This document shows positions 45,900-57,358 of a stretch of DNA of 64,000 bases, one piece after another (positions within the stretch are counted from its first letter, which is position 1; the number at the start of each line of letters is the position of its first letter). Source of the DNA: Phaffia rhodozyma (Eukaryota > Basidiomycota > Tremellomycetes > Cystofilobasidiales > Mrakiaceae); the NCBI GenBank assembly GCA_014706385.1, contig JACGZH010000010.1:248001-312000 (forward strand). The letters are read 5' to 3'. The translations under genes were made by a program, and so were the position numbers. The notes beneath the pieces are model-generated. The model saw only the letters and a program-made list of their open reading frames with translations. It did no database searches and had not been told where the DNA came from.

Positions 45900-47318
45900 A
45901 TGCCCTTGCTCTTTCCTCCATCCTCTCTCTCGTCAATCCCATTGATTTCTCTCTTTTCGTCATCTACTTACCCTTCTCCACATTGGGAGGCACGCACAGA
46001 TCTTGCTCTTCCTGAAGATTCTCTTATCGCTCCTCTAAAATCCGACGCGTCCTCTATCCCGGTAACCCCGTTGAATCCGAGTTGTACGCTGATCCATCAA
46101 CCAAATGGTGATCGGCCTGGGAAACAGATCGTTCATCCGGTCATTCATTTACAGAGTCCAACGATCCGCACGACATATCTGCGCTGTCCCGCTAAATCAT
46201 CAGGTCTCGATCTCGGGATCGGTTTGGAATGGGCGCACCTTCAACTGAGGCCTCTGGGAAGGAGAGAGTTGGCCGTTGAGTTTGGCGTGGTTGATGGAAG
46301 GGGGATCAAGGGTATCGTCAGAGCTAGTACCTTCACGGTGAGGCCTGTTTCAATTTTTGTTTTCGCGTTGATGTTTTTCTGGAAACTAGACGTTTTCGTT
46401 ATCATCGTTGGCGTCCATGGTTGCTATAAATCGAACGTATTTGTGTATACCATGACAATGTTTCGAAACCAAACTTCTCCATGTTCTCTCCTGCCGATCC
46501 TATCTTTGTCGCTTGATCTATCTAACCAAGATCTCTGAGATCGCCCTCTTTGATCTCGTCGGATAATTTGTTGAATCTCTTATCAATTGTTTCTTCCCGT
46601 GCTGTCTTTTGTTTCCTCTTCTCTCATTAACACTGTTTCCGGGGTACTCATCTTTCTCTTTTCTTCTCGATCTTGTCCGATGAATACCTGATCCCGCAGA
46701 ACGAACCTCATTTGTCATTCTCATCAACCCAGCCGGCACTATTACTCCTTCCCCTTCACCTTCCTCCACTCCCTACGTCGTTGATATCCGGCTCTACGTC
46801 AGGAACGGTGCCCATACTAACAGCATGGACACACATTATATTTCATCTTCCTACCCTGTTCGTGTTCGATTTTCTTCCTTTCTCTCTTCTTCGTTGATGA
46901 GAATGATGACTGTTCATCAACCTTGATGTCCTGCTTCTAAAACCGATCATCTCACTTTCTTTTCTACTCTTCTACGTGCTCTCTGACGGAAAAACACAGG
47001 TTGTCAATGTTTACTTCTTCGCTCTCCGCACCCTCAACTTCGTCCTCTCATACCCGGACTCGGCCTCAAGCCCAACACTCCCACGTCCAAGCTCCGATCC
47101 TTCCGTCCGGTCAAAATCCTCGGGGATCGAGCTGGACATACGTCAAAGTATACGCCAACTGTCGACTTCGCCGGGTCTGGTTCTCTGCCAATCGGACGGG
47201 AGGAACGGGACTCCATGGATTGAAAGGCGAAGAGGAGTTTGGACTTTTTGCGTCGGAGATCGACGGAGAGGTTGAGATAGAGGATCACAAAGATGACGAT
47301 GAACGAAGAGAAGAATGA
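45900..47318 (+). CDS. divergent CFA20-domain (CFAP20/BUG22-like) protein
   Basis: Three exons join in phase: 45900-46337, 46700-46857 and 47000-47318, giving 304 residues. Conserved blocks are in CFA20 order: a hydrophobic start and TYPSPHWEARTD (cf. IWDKxVRNG), LQSPTIRTTYLRCPA (cf. the TTYITCPA strand), LGIGLEWAHLQLRPLGRREL and EFGVVDGRGIKGIVRASTF (cf. RRRFRASN), AWTHIIFHLPTL (cf. WNQIQFNL) and VYANCRLRRVWFSANR (cf. IHANCRIRRVYFSDR). CFAP20 is a small (193-residue) protein of ciliary inner junctions and basal bodies, with nuclear roles also reported. This copy is longer owing to N-terminal and Ser/Pro-rich inserts. Intron 2 uses GTTCGT as donor. Confidence 0.78.
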
Positions 47319-48270
47319 GATGATACCTTATCAGAATGTGAATTCGTCTACTGCTGTCTTCCTATCGATATAGAAGAAAGTGTGCATGTGTATGAGCCCT
47401 CGGTCTTGCTGTATTGTATGATAGCCATGAGGGAGGCTGATTTATGCGTCATCACAGGTAGATAAAGATACCGATGTAGCTACAGAGGTAGTTGTTTTAC
47501 TTGATTGTTCATCGTTATGATGAACATAATAAAACACAGCAGAACAGCAGTCAAGACGAAGATAGATTCGAAGACTCGAACAAAGCAGTCACTGGTCTTG
47601 CAGAGCCATGTCCAGAAAACTGTTGGAGGACATGACGACCAAGAATTACAATCTGCCAAAAGACTCGTTCCCTCTCCGTTTCAGTTTCTGAAAACTAGAC
47701 AAAATAGATCTCTTGATCAAGTATGAAAGCAAGAACAAAAACTTGTCCACTCATAAATAAATGGAAAGATCAATCGTCCTCTACTTGTCGACCAGGACGA
47801 CTTTTGAGAACTACGGAGAGAAAAGATATGAGATCGAAACAAGAAGGAAGAAGAATGCAGTTCGAGGGCAACTTCGATCACTGGCGAGGAAGAACGACAT
47901 GGAAGAAGAAGAGAGATAAAAAATGTGAGTGATTTACGGAAAGGAAGAGGACAGTCTAGAAAATGCGGAACCAGATGAGATAGAACCAAGAGATAGAGAG
48001 TAGTTAAACAGAACCCGAAAAGAGTCAATAGATCGAGATGAACCGAAACGAAAATGTCTGAGTATAAGTTGAGACAAGACGAAAGGAGGAAAAGACAGAA
48101 AACCAGAAAGAGAGGCATCAAAAGAATCGGATGTACTTTAGCGCCCCTCTTTTTCTATCCTTATGAAAACAACATCCTGATTGATGAGTGAGAAAGACAG
48201 AGATATTAAGAAAAGGGGACAAGAGCATGTGTATCTAAAGTCGGTCTTGCTCTTGAAAGACAGGATCCGC
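47319..48270. other. convergent 3' intergenic region
   Basis: About 950 bp between the stop of the CFA20 gene (+) and the stop of the TPT transporter (-). A pyrimidine-rich minus-strand frame (47717-48121) gives a Leu/Ser/Phe-rich peptide that looks like translation of low-complexity 3' UTR. No RNA gene or mobile element is evident. Confidence 0.5.
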
Positions 48271-50427
48271 TCATTTCGCGCCAGACAGCTTGAAGAGCAT
48301 AAGTCCACCCAAAGCAATGGCGTATCCGAAGATCTGGAGAGGCATGACAACGGTTCCGAAGATCAAAGAGGACGACGAGATGAGGAGAATATCCTGAAGG
48401 TTGCAAAACGAAGGAGCGACAATAAAGATTAGAAGCCGAGTATAGCGGTCCGGATAATTAGACACTATGCATCCAAAGAACGAGATTGACATACTTTGAA
48501 AACTCCAGCCAAAGTAAGAACCAAACCACTGCTAGCTCCGATCAAGAACACGGCGGCCACGTTCAAACTGAAGGCAACTCCGGCATTGATTAACATGACG
48601 ATTGGTCCGACTCGCAAGAACTCGATGAAGGGCGTGAAACCCTCAGTAAAGGGAACGATGCACGCGTTGATAATAGCGCACACGGGAGCGTAGTAGTACA
48701 GCGAGACAAGCGGATCCATCTTGAGGCCGTGGAGGAGGATCTGGATCATGACTAATCGGGAGGACTCGAACTGTGAAAAGGCAGAGTTGGATGGAGAAAT
48801 CATAGCGATCAATCCACAAGCGTGAGTGACGAGCAGAAAAGGGACACAGAGAAGGGAAGCTTCAACATACCACGACTGCAAGAGTCTGGCAGATGAAACC
48901 GAAAGGCCTGAAAGAGACTTCTCCGTAGGCGGCGAGCGCACAACCGACTGAGATCATTCCGATGATGGCTCCGAGCTTTCTGTTGGGCTCTATGTAAGAG
49001 CAAGTGTAACGGAGACAGTAGTTGTTCAGTCCTGTGTTTGACTATAGGCAAACGATATGGATGGGAATAGTTGAAACAAACCTTGGAGCTTGAAAGCGAA
49101 AGAGATCAACAGGATAGCGACAGGGGTAAAAGCCTAAGAAGAATGATTGAAGAATTCAAATAAGTTGTGTGATTCAGACTCTCTGAGCTGACTGCTCCGT
49201 ATCAAGGAGGCTCACCTTGAGCATCTGGATGAAGGCTACACTCAAGCTCAGATAGGCCATGTTGGAGAGAATGAGGGATCCAGAGAAAAGAGCTCCGATA
49301 GGGAGAATCGATCGGATGTACATGTCTCTCTATGAATAGGAGATAAGGGATGCGTTCGGTCGATAAGCCATCCGCCGTTAGAAGTTCTTTGGTCAGAGAT
49401 AGAAGGCACGTACAGAGATGACGACATCATCGAGTCCTTTCAACAAAGGGGTAAACTGTCGAAGGAGCCTAGTTCCAATAGCCTGGATGAGCAGGATATG
49501 TGTGAGATATCAATCTAAACCAGAATATTCAAAAAGAGCGAAACAGGACCTAGAGCGGGACGTACGGCGACGGTCATGTGCCATGTTGTCAAAAACACCG
49601 GCTAAATTGAGTCGAGAAAGAGGAAGATGAGATGTAAGATAGCTGAGATCGACTCTAGGGAAACGGAAGATGACGAGGGCGTGTCTCTAGTCGGAAGAGA
49701 ATGTGAAAGGAGTGATGGATACGAACGTAAGGGAATTCAAGGGTAGTAAACAGGTACTTGTTGAAAAGGATCACAGACGAAGAGAGAGCGATCTATTGGA
49801 GGGTGATGAGAGTGCAAAGAGAAACAAGAGATCGTCAGATCATCGTTGAAACGTGTCTGAGCGAGACTGTGCATCTTCCACAGGTGAGCAAGCGAGCAAA
49901 AGTGTATGCAGGACGTACCCATATCGGGACTGTTTGCGTCAAACGTGCAAGAGACAACAATAACAGTAGACGTGATCATCGTACAAGGGAACCCGGTTCG
50001 AACGAGAAAAGACGGGGATTCAAGAGAGAACAATTAGTATGGATTCCTAACGGCAGGCAATGAGCAAGATCAGAGGCGCCTCATCGGTGCTTCCCGCTTT
50101 TTTTTCGGGTTAAGACTGTGTTTCCTTCAGAGATCGCGGGCGACCGGGCGTTGACGGCAACCGCTTCATTCTTTTCTCTTGTCGCTCTCTTTATTTTATT
50201 TTCTCATCCGATACGTCCATAGACGACAGGAAGAGAAGACAGGCAAAGAAGAGGATGCAACAAAGCAAGGGAGATGAGAGGGAGAGAGAGAAGGAAAACA
50301 ACTGACTGATGGTTGCTGCACTGAGACCCTTCTTTTTCTCGGACGATCCCGAAGGAGGTGGCAAGTCAACATTGTTGGCCGATCGAGAATCAAGCTCCAT
50401 CTCTCTGTGTTTCTCAGAAGGGTGCAT
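48271..50427 (-). CDS. triose-phosphate-transporter family (SLC35/DUF250-like) membrane transporter
   Basis: Drug/metabolite-superfamily transporter, probably in the Golgi/ER membrane. ATG at 50427 ([19 protein letters not shown]); the frame upstream has only a TTG. After a hydrophilic tail, exons give [17 protein letters not shown] and [12 protein letters not shown], the family TM1-TM2 signature, then [117 protein letters not shown] and [19 protein letters not shown]. About nine to ten helices, as in the TPT group. Substrate cannot be told (nucleotide sugar or phosphorylated sugar). About eight introns, stop at 48271. Confidence 0.88.
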
Positions 50428-51127
50428 TGCTGTAGAAGGAATATACGTGTGAGCGAGCGTGTGCAAGAGAGAGTACGAGAAAAGGAAAGTGAGAACGGTT
50501 CAGGTCGAGGTGAGAGTGCAGCAAACAGATAAGGAAACAAAACAAGTCAAAAAAAGAAGAGACAGAAAAGGATTAGCGTTGACCCCGTAGCGCAGCCCGG
50601 CCGAACGCGCAGCAGGCTGGCCCGAGCGGGGTAGAGGGAGAGATCAGACTGTGACGCATGATCACGTGAGTGGATTCTGGCTGTTTATATTGTCACGTGA
50701 TATGTACAGCTCTTCCCCAACCGCTCTGTGCTGGCCCCCTCGTCGGCCCCCAAGGTGAAACGATTACGTAAGATCTCAAGATTTCGCCGTCGTCTTGGGG
50801 TCACCGCTCATTTCCCCTTCGATTGATTTCTGATGACGAGAAGAAAAAAAGAAGAGTAGAAGAACAAGAAGAAGACGAAGCAGCAACTCCGAACGAACTA
50901 AGGAACAGAAGAAGAAGAAGAAATCGATCGAAAGAAGAGGAAGAAGCACAAATTGACTCATTCTTATAAACACTCATCAAGCTCACCATCCGTCGACCCA
51001 GCTGGGTACATTTATCGCCATACTCTCCATTCGCCTTCTTCATAGCGTGTCTCGTCGAGCCATCAAGTCCCATCTTTATAGCCAAACCGCATTCAATACA
51101 CGCCTGACACCTTCTATCGCGCGAGCC
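50428..51127. promoter_or_regulatory. divergent promoter, TPT transporter / GPD1, with two TCACGTGA boxes
   Basis: A 700-bp region with two perfect palindromic TCACGTGA elements at 50662-50669 and 50693-50700, 31 bp apart and almost in helical phase (three turns). The CACGTG core is bound by bHLH factors such as Cbf1 or Pho4 in yeasts. CCCCT words (near 50733 and 50813) resemble stress-response elements. Regulation of GPD1 by stress is known in budding yeast; use here is inference. Confidence 0.6.
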
Positions 51128-53771
51128 ATGAGTACTACACCGCCTAGCAAGAGAGAGACTGTTGCGATCATCGGATCCGGTAACTGGTAAGCTGCTTTTT
51201 TTTCTTGTCGGGGTTTCATCTAAATTGCTGCTTGATCTCAACCCCATCTTTCATAATTAAATTGATCTCGCGTTCCGTCCGTAAACTATCTTCAACAAAG
51301 GGGATCTGCCATCGCCCGTTTGGCAGGAATCAATGTCCAGAAGCATAGCGACAAGTTTGAGAAAGAAGTGAAGATGTGGGTGTATGAAGAAGAGGTTAGT
51401 CCATATTTTTGCCTGTGATGCTTCGTTCAAGCAACGATTAATCCTTTTATATCATTCTCTCAGGTCGAGGGCCGAAAGCTCACAGAGATCATCAACCAGG
51501 ACCATGTCAACGTCAAATATCTGTTTGTTCTCTTTGCGCTTCTTCTTTGTTCAAATAGAGCTCACACCCAATATACACACCTACACACTTCAAACTCTTG
51601 TGGTCTTTTCTCGACAAACCTAGACCAGACGTTAAGCTTCCTGAAAATATTGTGGCTGTTCCCGACTTGGTCGAAGCTGTCAAAGACGCAACCTGCCTAG
51701 TCTTTGTTATGCCCCATCAGGTCAGGGTTTTACCTTTTAAACGCTTTCTCGTTAAGTTTCGTTTCTTGTACGACAGCTCTCTTACACCCTGATTGAGTCT
51801 TCTCTCGATGTTGGCTCGATTAGTTCCTAGACAAGCTACTTGGGCAGTTACAAGGAAAGATTGCAGAGGGTGCCAAGGCCGTCTCGTGCATCAAGGTTAG
51901 TATCCTTTCCTATTCCCTCCACATCAAGTCAGGTTGGACCCATCACTCAATTGTGTACATGGCTCTGACCCATATAGGGAGTCGACGTTCACGGCGAAGA
52001 TATTCACATCTTTGCGGATGTTATTGAGAAGGACCTGGGAGTGAGCTGTTCGGCACTCAGGTAAGTATTCAGTCTTTTTCTTGTATTTTATGTAGCTATC
52101 ATTCCATCGAGATGTCACACAGGCTAATAAGATCATCCACTGTCGCTTCGGTTCTTTCAAGTGGTGCAAATATCGCCCAAGAGGTTGCTATGGATCGATT
52201 CTCTGGTTCGTGTATGCGTTCCATATTCATCACGTGGCGCTCGCTCATAGTTTATCTCCTGGGCCGACATATACAGAAACCACGATTGGTTACCGAACCG
52301 AAGTCGAAGGAAAACTTTGGCAGTCGTTGTTCGCAACGCCTCAGTTCAGGGTGCAGATCATTGAGGATGTCGCTGGAGTTTCATTGTGTGGAGCTTTGAA
52401 GAGTAGGTCCTTTGCCACTTTGTTCTTCCTGGTTTCTTCATTCAGAGTTGACATGTTATCTGCTGATCGTTATTTGGGATTAGACGTCGTGGCTGTTGCC
52501 GCTGTGAGTGTTCCTCTTTCAGAATGTCTCTTTATGTGTACAAAGCTGATCGCGCTTCTTCCTATCTTATCTCGCTATTGCTCTCAGGGTTTCAACGACG
52601 GTCTCGGTTGGGGACAGAACTCCAAAGGTATCGCTTTTTTCTCTTCCTCCTCTCGAGTAACCGAAAGACCTACGTACCAATCGCTTCGCTATTCCTCTTT
52701 TAGCTGCCATCATGCGAATCGGTCTTCTAGAGATGAAGCACTTTTGCACAGAATTCTTTGACGATGTCAAGGAGAGCACATTTTTAGAGGAATCCGCTGG
52801 TGTGGCCGATCTGATCACCACCTGTCTTGGAGGACGAAACAGACGGTGTGCCGCTGTGAGTTTTCAGGAATCTTTTTCCTTCCTCTCTCTTAATGACTCG
52901 TGTGCATGCGCGCGTGTGCAGGAATGGAGGAAACCAATTTCTACGAGTGTGTGCGGGGTATAGATGTCCGAGTCTGACGCATCGTATTTGCTCCGTTTTC
53001 CTTGGCACGATTTGTGGGGGCGGATTTGACTATACTTGGACGGATAGGCTTTCGTCGGAAACAACAAGTCGTGGGATGACCTGGAGAAGGAAATGCTCAA
53101 TGGGCAAAGTACGTCATTCATTTTCCCTTTTCTTTTCTTCTTTCTTCCCTCTCCCCGTTCATCCTTCTTTCGGTGTTTCAAGTGAACCGGGAATATGAGG
53201 GATGAGATGGTTCCTTCATTTTCTCGTTCCGGAAGGACAAACCCTCTTCTAATATACATTCCGAATCATGTTACTTTTCGTTTGATTTACGTCTCAAAAC
53301 TGATCACGATAAACGATCGGGCATCTTTCCTGGAATCAATAATAAACAATTTAGAGCTTCAAGGGATTTACACCGCCAAGGAGATCAACACATTCCTCAA
53401 GGCAAAAGGAAAGGTCGACAAGTACCCTCTCTTCCAAGCCGTTCGTCCTTCTCATTGTTATTCTGCTTCTACCTCTTCTTGAATGTTCCGGGATATTCTA
53501 GGATATGCTCCCCCCCCCCCTCCCTCCCCCTTTTTCCCTCTATTCCCAGCAATTTTATCTTTGCCCTTCTTCTCTTTTCTTATTTCTTTCTGGCAATATT
53601 TATTTCCTTATTCTGCTCGGTTGATCATGAGAAAAAAAAGGAGGCAGAACATCCAACTGATCAACTCACGTATTTCTTTCATCTCTATTCGCCTATGGAA
53701 AACTTTAACAGGTCCACCAGATCTGCTGGGAAGGTCGACCTGCTGAAGAGTTGACTCAAGACCTCGCTTGA
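51128..53771 (+). CDS. GPD1: NAD-dependent glycerol-3-phosphate dehydrogenase
   Basis: Reduces dihydroxyacetone phosphate to glycerol-3-phosphate, for glycerol (osmolyte) and lipid synthesis and NADH reoxidation. ATG at 51128 ([19 protein letters not shown]) joins to [10 protein letters not shown], forming the GxGxxG dinucleotide fold. Then [22 protein letters not shown] sequence, [47 protein letters not shown] and [14 protein letters not shown] with the conserved catalytic Lys, [20 protein letters not shown] and [14 protein letters not shown]. The last exon (53712-53771) is [19 protein letters not shown]. No PTS2-type peroxisome signal is seen at the N-terminus, unlike budding yeast Gpd1. 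About thirteen short introns; the last (53441-53711) is 271 nt with a C-run and GTTCGT donor. Confidence 0.93.
53507..53540 (+). repeat. C-run tract in the last GPD1 intron
   Basis: About twelve consecutive C followed by TCCCTCCCCCTTTTTCCC. On the minus strand this is a G-rich run. It lies within the unusually long last intron, roughly 170 nt before its 3' end. Confidence 0.75.
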
Positions 53772-54652
53772 GTCGATATCGGTTTAATTAACGGGCGGGA
53801 GTACGAGGTATGACAAGGAAAGGTTGTGAAATTTGTGTATTCTCTTTTCTTTTTCTTTTTCTTTTTCTTTCTTCCCATTTTGTTTTCCTTTGCAAACTAT
53901 CATGCATCGTCATCATCATCTTTATTCTTCTTTTTCTTTCTCATTTGTCGTTATCCGAGTCGAGCTAGATCGGATCTGTTCGTAAGCTGCGTGGGCCATC
54001 TGATGATATAACGCTTGTCACACTCCTCTCATTCCCTCTTGCTTTCTTTTCTTTTCTCTTTAGAAAAAAATAAACTCTCGTGTGAGTGTATAAAGTTCGA
54101 GAGCGAAAGAGAGACAGAGGGTAAAGAAAGAAGAAGTCTTATATAACCCGAGGAAGAGATTAAGAATCGAATCTTATGGACGAGGATGGACGTGCGAACT
54201 AGTGAACTATCGAATGAAGATCCGAACGAAACAAGGAAGGAAAAAGAAACCAAAAGAGAAAAAAAAAGGGCAAGAAAGAAAGAGGCGAGGAAGAAGGAGA
54301 TGATATTAAGGACTGAGGTATAAGATTCGACACGCAGATGACTGGGAGTGGATATTGAGAATAAAGACAAAGAAGGTTCCCGGAGAACAAGAGGAGAGAG
54401 ACGTAGGGAAAGATATTAGGAGATAATGGATATTTGACAGATCAAGTTTTTTCTTTCTTTCTTGAATCCTATCCGTTGACGAGCGAGTCAAGTCGATAGA
54501 AGGAAAAGAAAGAGAGAGGATAGGAGATGAGGAGGGTGTATGTCCTAATCGTCGGAAATGTTCATATGTGAGAGCGAGTGATAATGAAGTAGAGAAAAGA
54601 ACAAAGAGGAAAGAGACAAGGAAAAGAAGACACTTTTCGATCAGACAAAATA
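53772..54652. other. convergent 3' intergenic region, purine/pyrimidine-biased
   Basis: About 880 bp between GPD1 (+) and the medusa-like gene (-). It has a TTTTC-type polypyrimidine repeat near 53845-53875 and AG-rich sequence near 54090-54310. Frames here (54029-54370, 54199-54390) are Ser/Leu/Phe-rich translations of these tracts and are not supported as genes. Confidence 0.5.
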
Positions 54653-57324
54653 TCAAGCCATGACCAAGCCGACCGGTGGGCCCATCCGGTCTGTCGGCTT
54701 TGCTTGTTCGGTCTGCTCGTTGATAAAGTATTTTGAGACACTCTTCTTCAGTGCCTCCTGGAAGTTTGCCCACTTGAACACCTTGACGTCCTTCTCGATA
54801 TTCCTTGGTTTCGGCCTGGGGAACCCCATGATCAACCGGAAGAAAGCCTCGGTGTCTGGTTTCGATTTGGACATCGTCTCTGGCTTGCAACGTTCTAGAT
54901 TTCGACGAATCCTGTTTTTCTCTTCAACAGAGAATCGACCGCCTATGAGTGCTTCGAGAAGAAAGATTGCGTCTACCGAAGTAACCTGGAGGAGAAAGAT
55001 TCGATCAAAGACGAGCGCGGACCTGTCAGAACAAAGAAATAACCTAGGGAGAAGAAGTATAAAAAAATAGACGTACATAGCAATCATTGGTATCTTCTCT
55101 CCAGATACAAGAGATCACAATCGAACTATCGACATATTGAGCCTGTGTGATGGGTGAGAACGTCACGTGGATAGTTTGGCCTTCTACTTTTCGCCAGAAC
55201 TGAACGAGTCGTCTGGACGTTTGCCATTCCTCATCAGACCTAGGAAGACGTTGAGAGAGGACGTTAGTGCCAATCTAAGATCCGCCCAGACATGAGAGGG
55301 ACAAGAAGAAAAACGAGAACAAGAAGAACAAGAGAAGGATACTCACCAGCCAATAGCCATCATGCTCAACTCTCCATAGACTTCGAGAGCGGCTTTCCTT
55401 CCGCCACCAGCGGCAGCCGAATGGACACCCGTTCCGTAGTTCAACGGTCTGTCTTTGTCCCTTGGAGCCACCCTGGTCTGTCTGAAATTGATCGGCGACG
55501 GCGTGGGTCCAACCTGGGCCTGAGTATTAGGGTAGAGGTAGGATGGCTGTGGCTGTTGATGAGGGTAGACTTGATGGACTTGATGATCGTGTTTACTTTG
55601 TCCGAGGTTGGAGAGGACAGGTCGGTAGAACATGGTCTGCGAAGCCGACTGATGAGTCGGATGGATGTTGTATCTTGCCGGCTGGGGGGCGACCGGCTGA
55701 AGGACAAGGGGTGGTTGGGAATGTAACTGGGGTTGTGTTTGCGATTGAGATTGTTCAATCGAATCTGGGGTATATGTGTATGTACTCTGACCGTCGGAAG
55801 AATAAGCATGAGGGTCGATGGTATTTAACCGTTCGGCATCTGACGAGACGTTTAGATATTCTCCCTGCTCGTCCGGTCCTCCGATAGGCGAGAACTCGAA
55901 GCGGTCGTGTGATTGATAGTGAGGTTGCTGTTGCTGGTGTTGGTGCTGGTGCTGCTGATGCTGCTGATAATGTTGTTGTTGTTGTTGTTGTTGTTGGCGC
56001 TGGATGTTTGATTGGGAGATGGGGGACCAGGAATGTCGAGTCTTTAGCGTCCGGCTAGGCGGTCTGGATGAGTAAGTCGATGACGATGGATGAGGGTCCG
56101 TATGAACGTTGACGACTGAAGGATTTGGGAACGATGTCTGGTATGGGGGCGCCGAAGCTTTTGATAGGGAGAAAGGAGAGGAGAAACCAAGATCAGAGTG
56201 GGATAACATAAGGAACAAGGGGAAGAGAGGGGCATAGAAACATTACAGGCAGAACGCGAAGAGAACGCACCAGGTGTCGATTGAGAATCCATGTGATTGA
56301 GGCTGTTGGACGCGTACTGGAATGTACCAAACCAAAGTCTTTCCAACACAACCCCCGGTCCAGGTTGATCTCTGCTGAGAATCTCGCAAAAGAGGTTCAC
56401 AGAATGTGGGTTGTATGTTGGACGCTCACTCTCGGACGGCAGTCTGCAGCTCAGGATGAGATCCTGGTCTTCCGGTCTGGAGGCCGGATGCCTGTCTGAC
56501 GGAATGGGTGCCCTGGCGACATGAGTAGCTAGTGGGAGTTTGTCGAAACAGAGCCGGATGATCTTTGGCTTGTTATCCGTCTGGCTCGAGGAGACGATCA
56601 AAGTGCAGTTGACGTTGAGGACGGTTGGGGCGGGGGTTAGAGCAGAAGAGAAAGAGGATGACGTCGAGGACGAGGACGATGGGGGATTGGAGGACGAGGA
56701 GGTATCTGTTGAGCTGAAGGCAGCGCTATACGAATGGATCCTGATGGTCTCGGAGTGATGGGCGTAAGCCGGGGTCAACTCTTGAGGTGACAGGTTGGGG
56801 AGCGAGGTAGACCCGGGAGCTGGCTGTGACTGACCGGCGGGATGCGTGTCGTAGGTGAGAGTTTGTGGTCGATACGTCTGATGGTGGCTGGGTGGATGGA
56901 GAGACTGCTGGTGTATCGACTGATGGTGCTGTTGATCGTACTCGTGGGCAGCGAACGCTGGAGTATGGATGTGCGGTTGCTGCTGCTGGTGGCCGAACGT
57001 CGAATGGTCCGAGTTGTACTGGGGAGGGGCGGCTGTCGAGTAAGCTTGAGTGATGTTCCCAACGGACGGCCGATGGCTCAGAGACTGTGAAGGAGCCTGT
57101 ATGGGGTGGTGAGAGCTTCCAAGCGAACTACCATGGGTGTGGTCATGGAAGGGCATCGGAGAGTGCTCGTGGGAGTAGGCGAGGTGAGTGTCGTTGAAAG
57201 AATGGGAAGGAGTAAAGCTATCAAGCAGGGCGGTCGGCTGGGCGGTGTTAATTGGGTCTATCGGATGGTACGAGTCTGAGGATGGAGGAGAGGATGGGCC
57301 GGATGCTAGATATGCCGAGTACAT
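54653..57324 (-). CDS. medusa (MedA)-like transcriptional regulator
   Basis: MedA/Med1-type proteins control fungal development (conidiophore form in Aspergillus, mating in Ustilago). ATG at 57324 (MYSAYLASGPSSPPSSDSYH). The N-terminal half is a His/Gln/Ser/Pro-rich low-complexity region with poly-Gln encoded near 55970-55995. It also holds an ordered segment (LNVNCTLIVSSS, KIIRLCFDKLPLA, LERLWFGTFQYA). The C-terminal conserved domain is spliced from SDEEWQTSRRLVQFWRKVEG, VISCIWREDTNDCYVTSVDA, IFLLEALIGGRFSVEEKNRI and RRNLERCKPETMSKSKPD, then FFRLIMGFPRPKPRNIEKDV and KVFKWANFQEALKKSVSKYF. This EEKNRIRRNL/PKPRNIEKDVKVF block is the hallmark I associate with MedA/DUF7082 proteins. Six or so introns, stop at 54653. 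Confidence 0.72.
55966..55999. repeat. GTT/CAA trinucleotide repeat encoding poly-Gln
   Basis: About eight GTT units on the + strand (TGTTGTTGTTGTTGTTGTTG) encode a Gln run on the minus strand in the medusa-like gene. Neighbouring CTG/TGG units encode further Gln/His, so the region is one Gln/His-rich tract. Confidence 0.8.
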
Positions 57325-57358
57325 GTGTGAATGTGTGTGTGTATGTGTGTGTGTATAT
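57325..57358. repeat. GT/CA dinucleotide microsatellite
   Basis: GTGTGTGTGTATGTGTGTGTGTATAT directly upstream of the medusa-like start codon (57324). It is in the probable 5' leader of that gene. A second GTGT-rich tract occurs at 57547-57582. Confidence 0.8.

Noticed and set aside
47717..48121. 134-codon Leu/Ser/Phe-rich minus-strand ORF
   Set aside because: A pyrimidine-rich stretch in a convergent 3' region; translation is low complexity and not membrane-topology-like in a consistent way.
49975..50010. GGTTCGAAC resembling a tRNA B box
   Set aside because: No matching A box, acceptor stem or cloverleaf could be folded around it; it lies in an intron of the TPT transporter.
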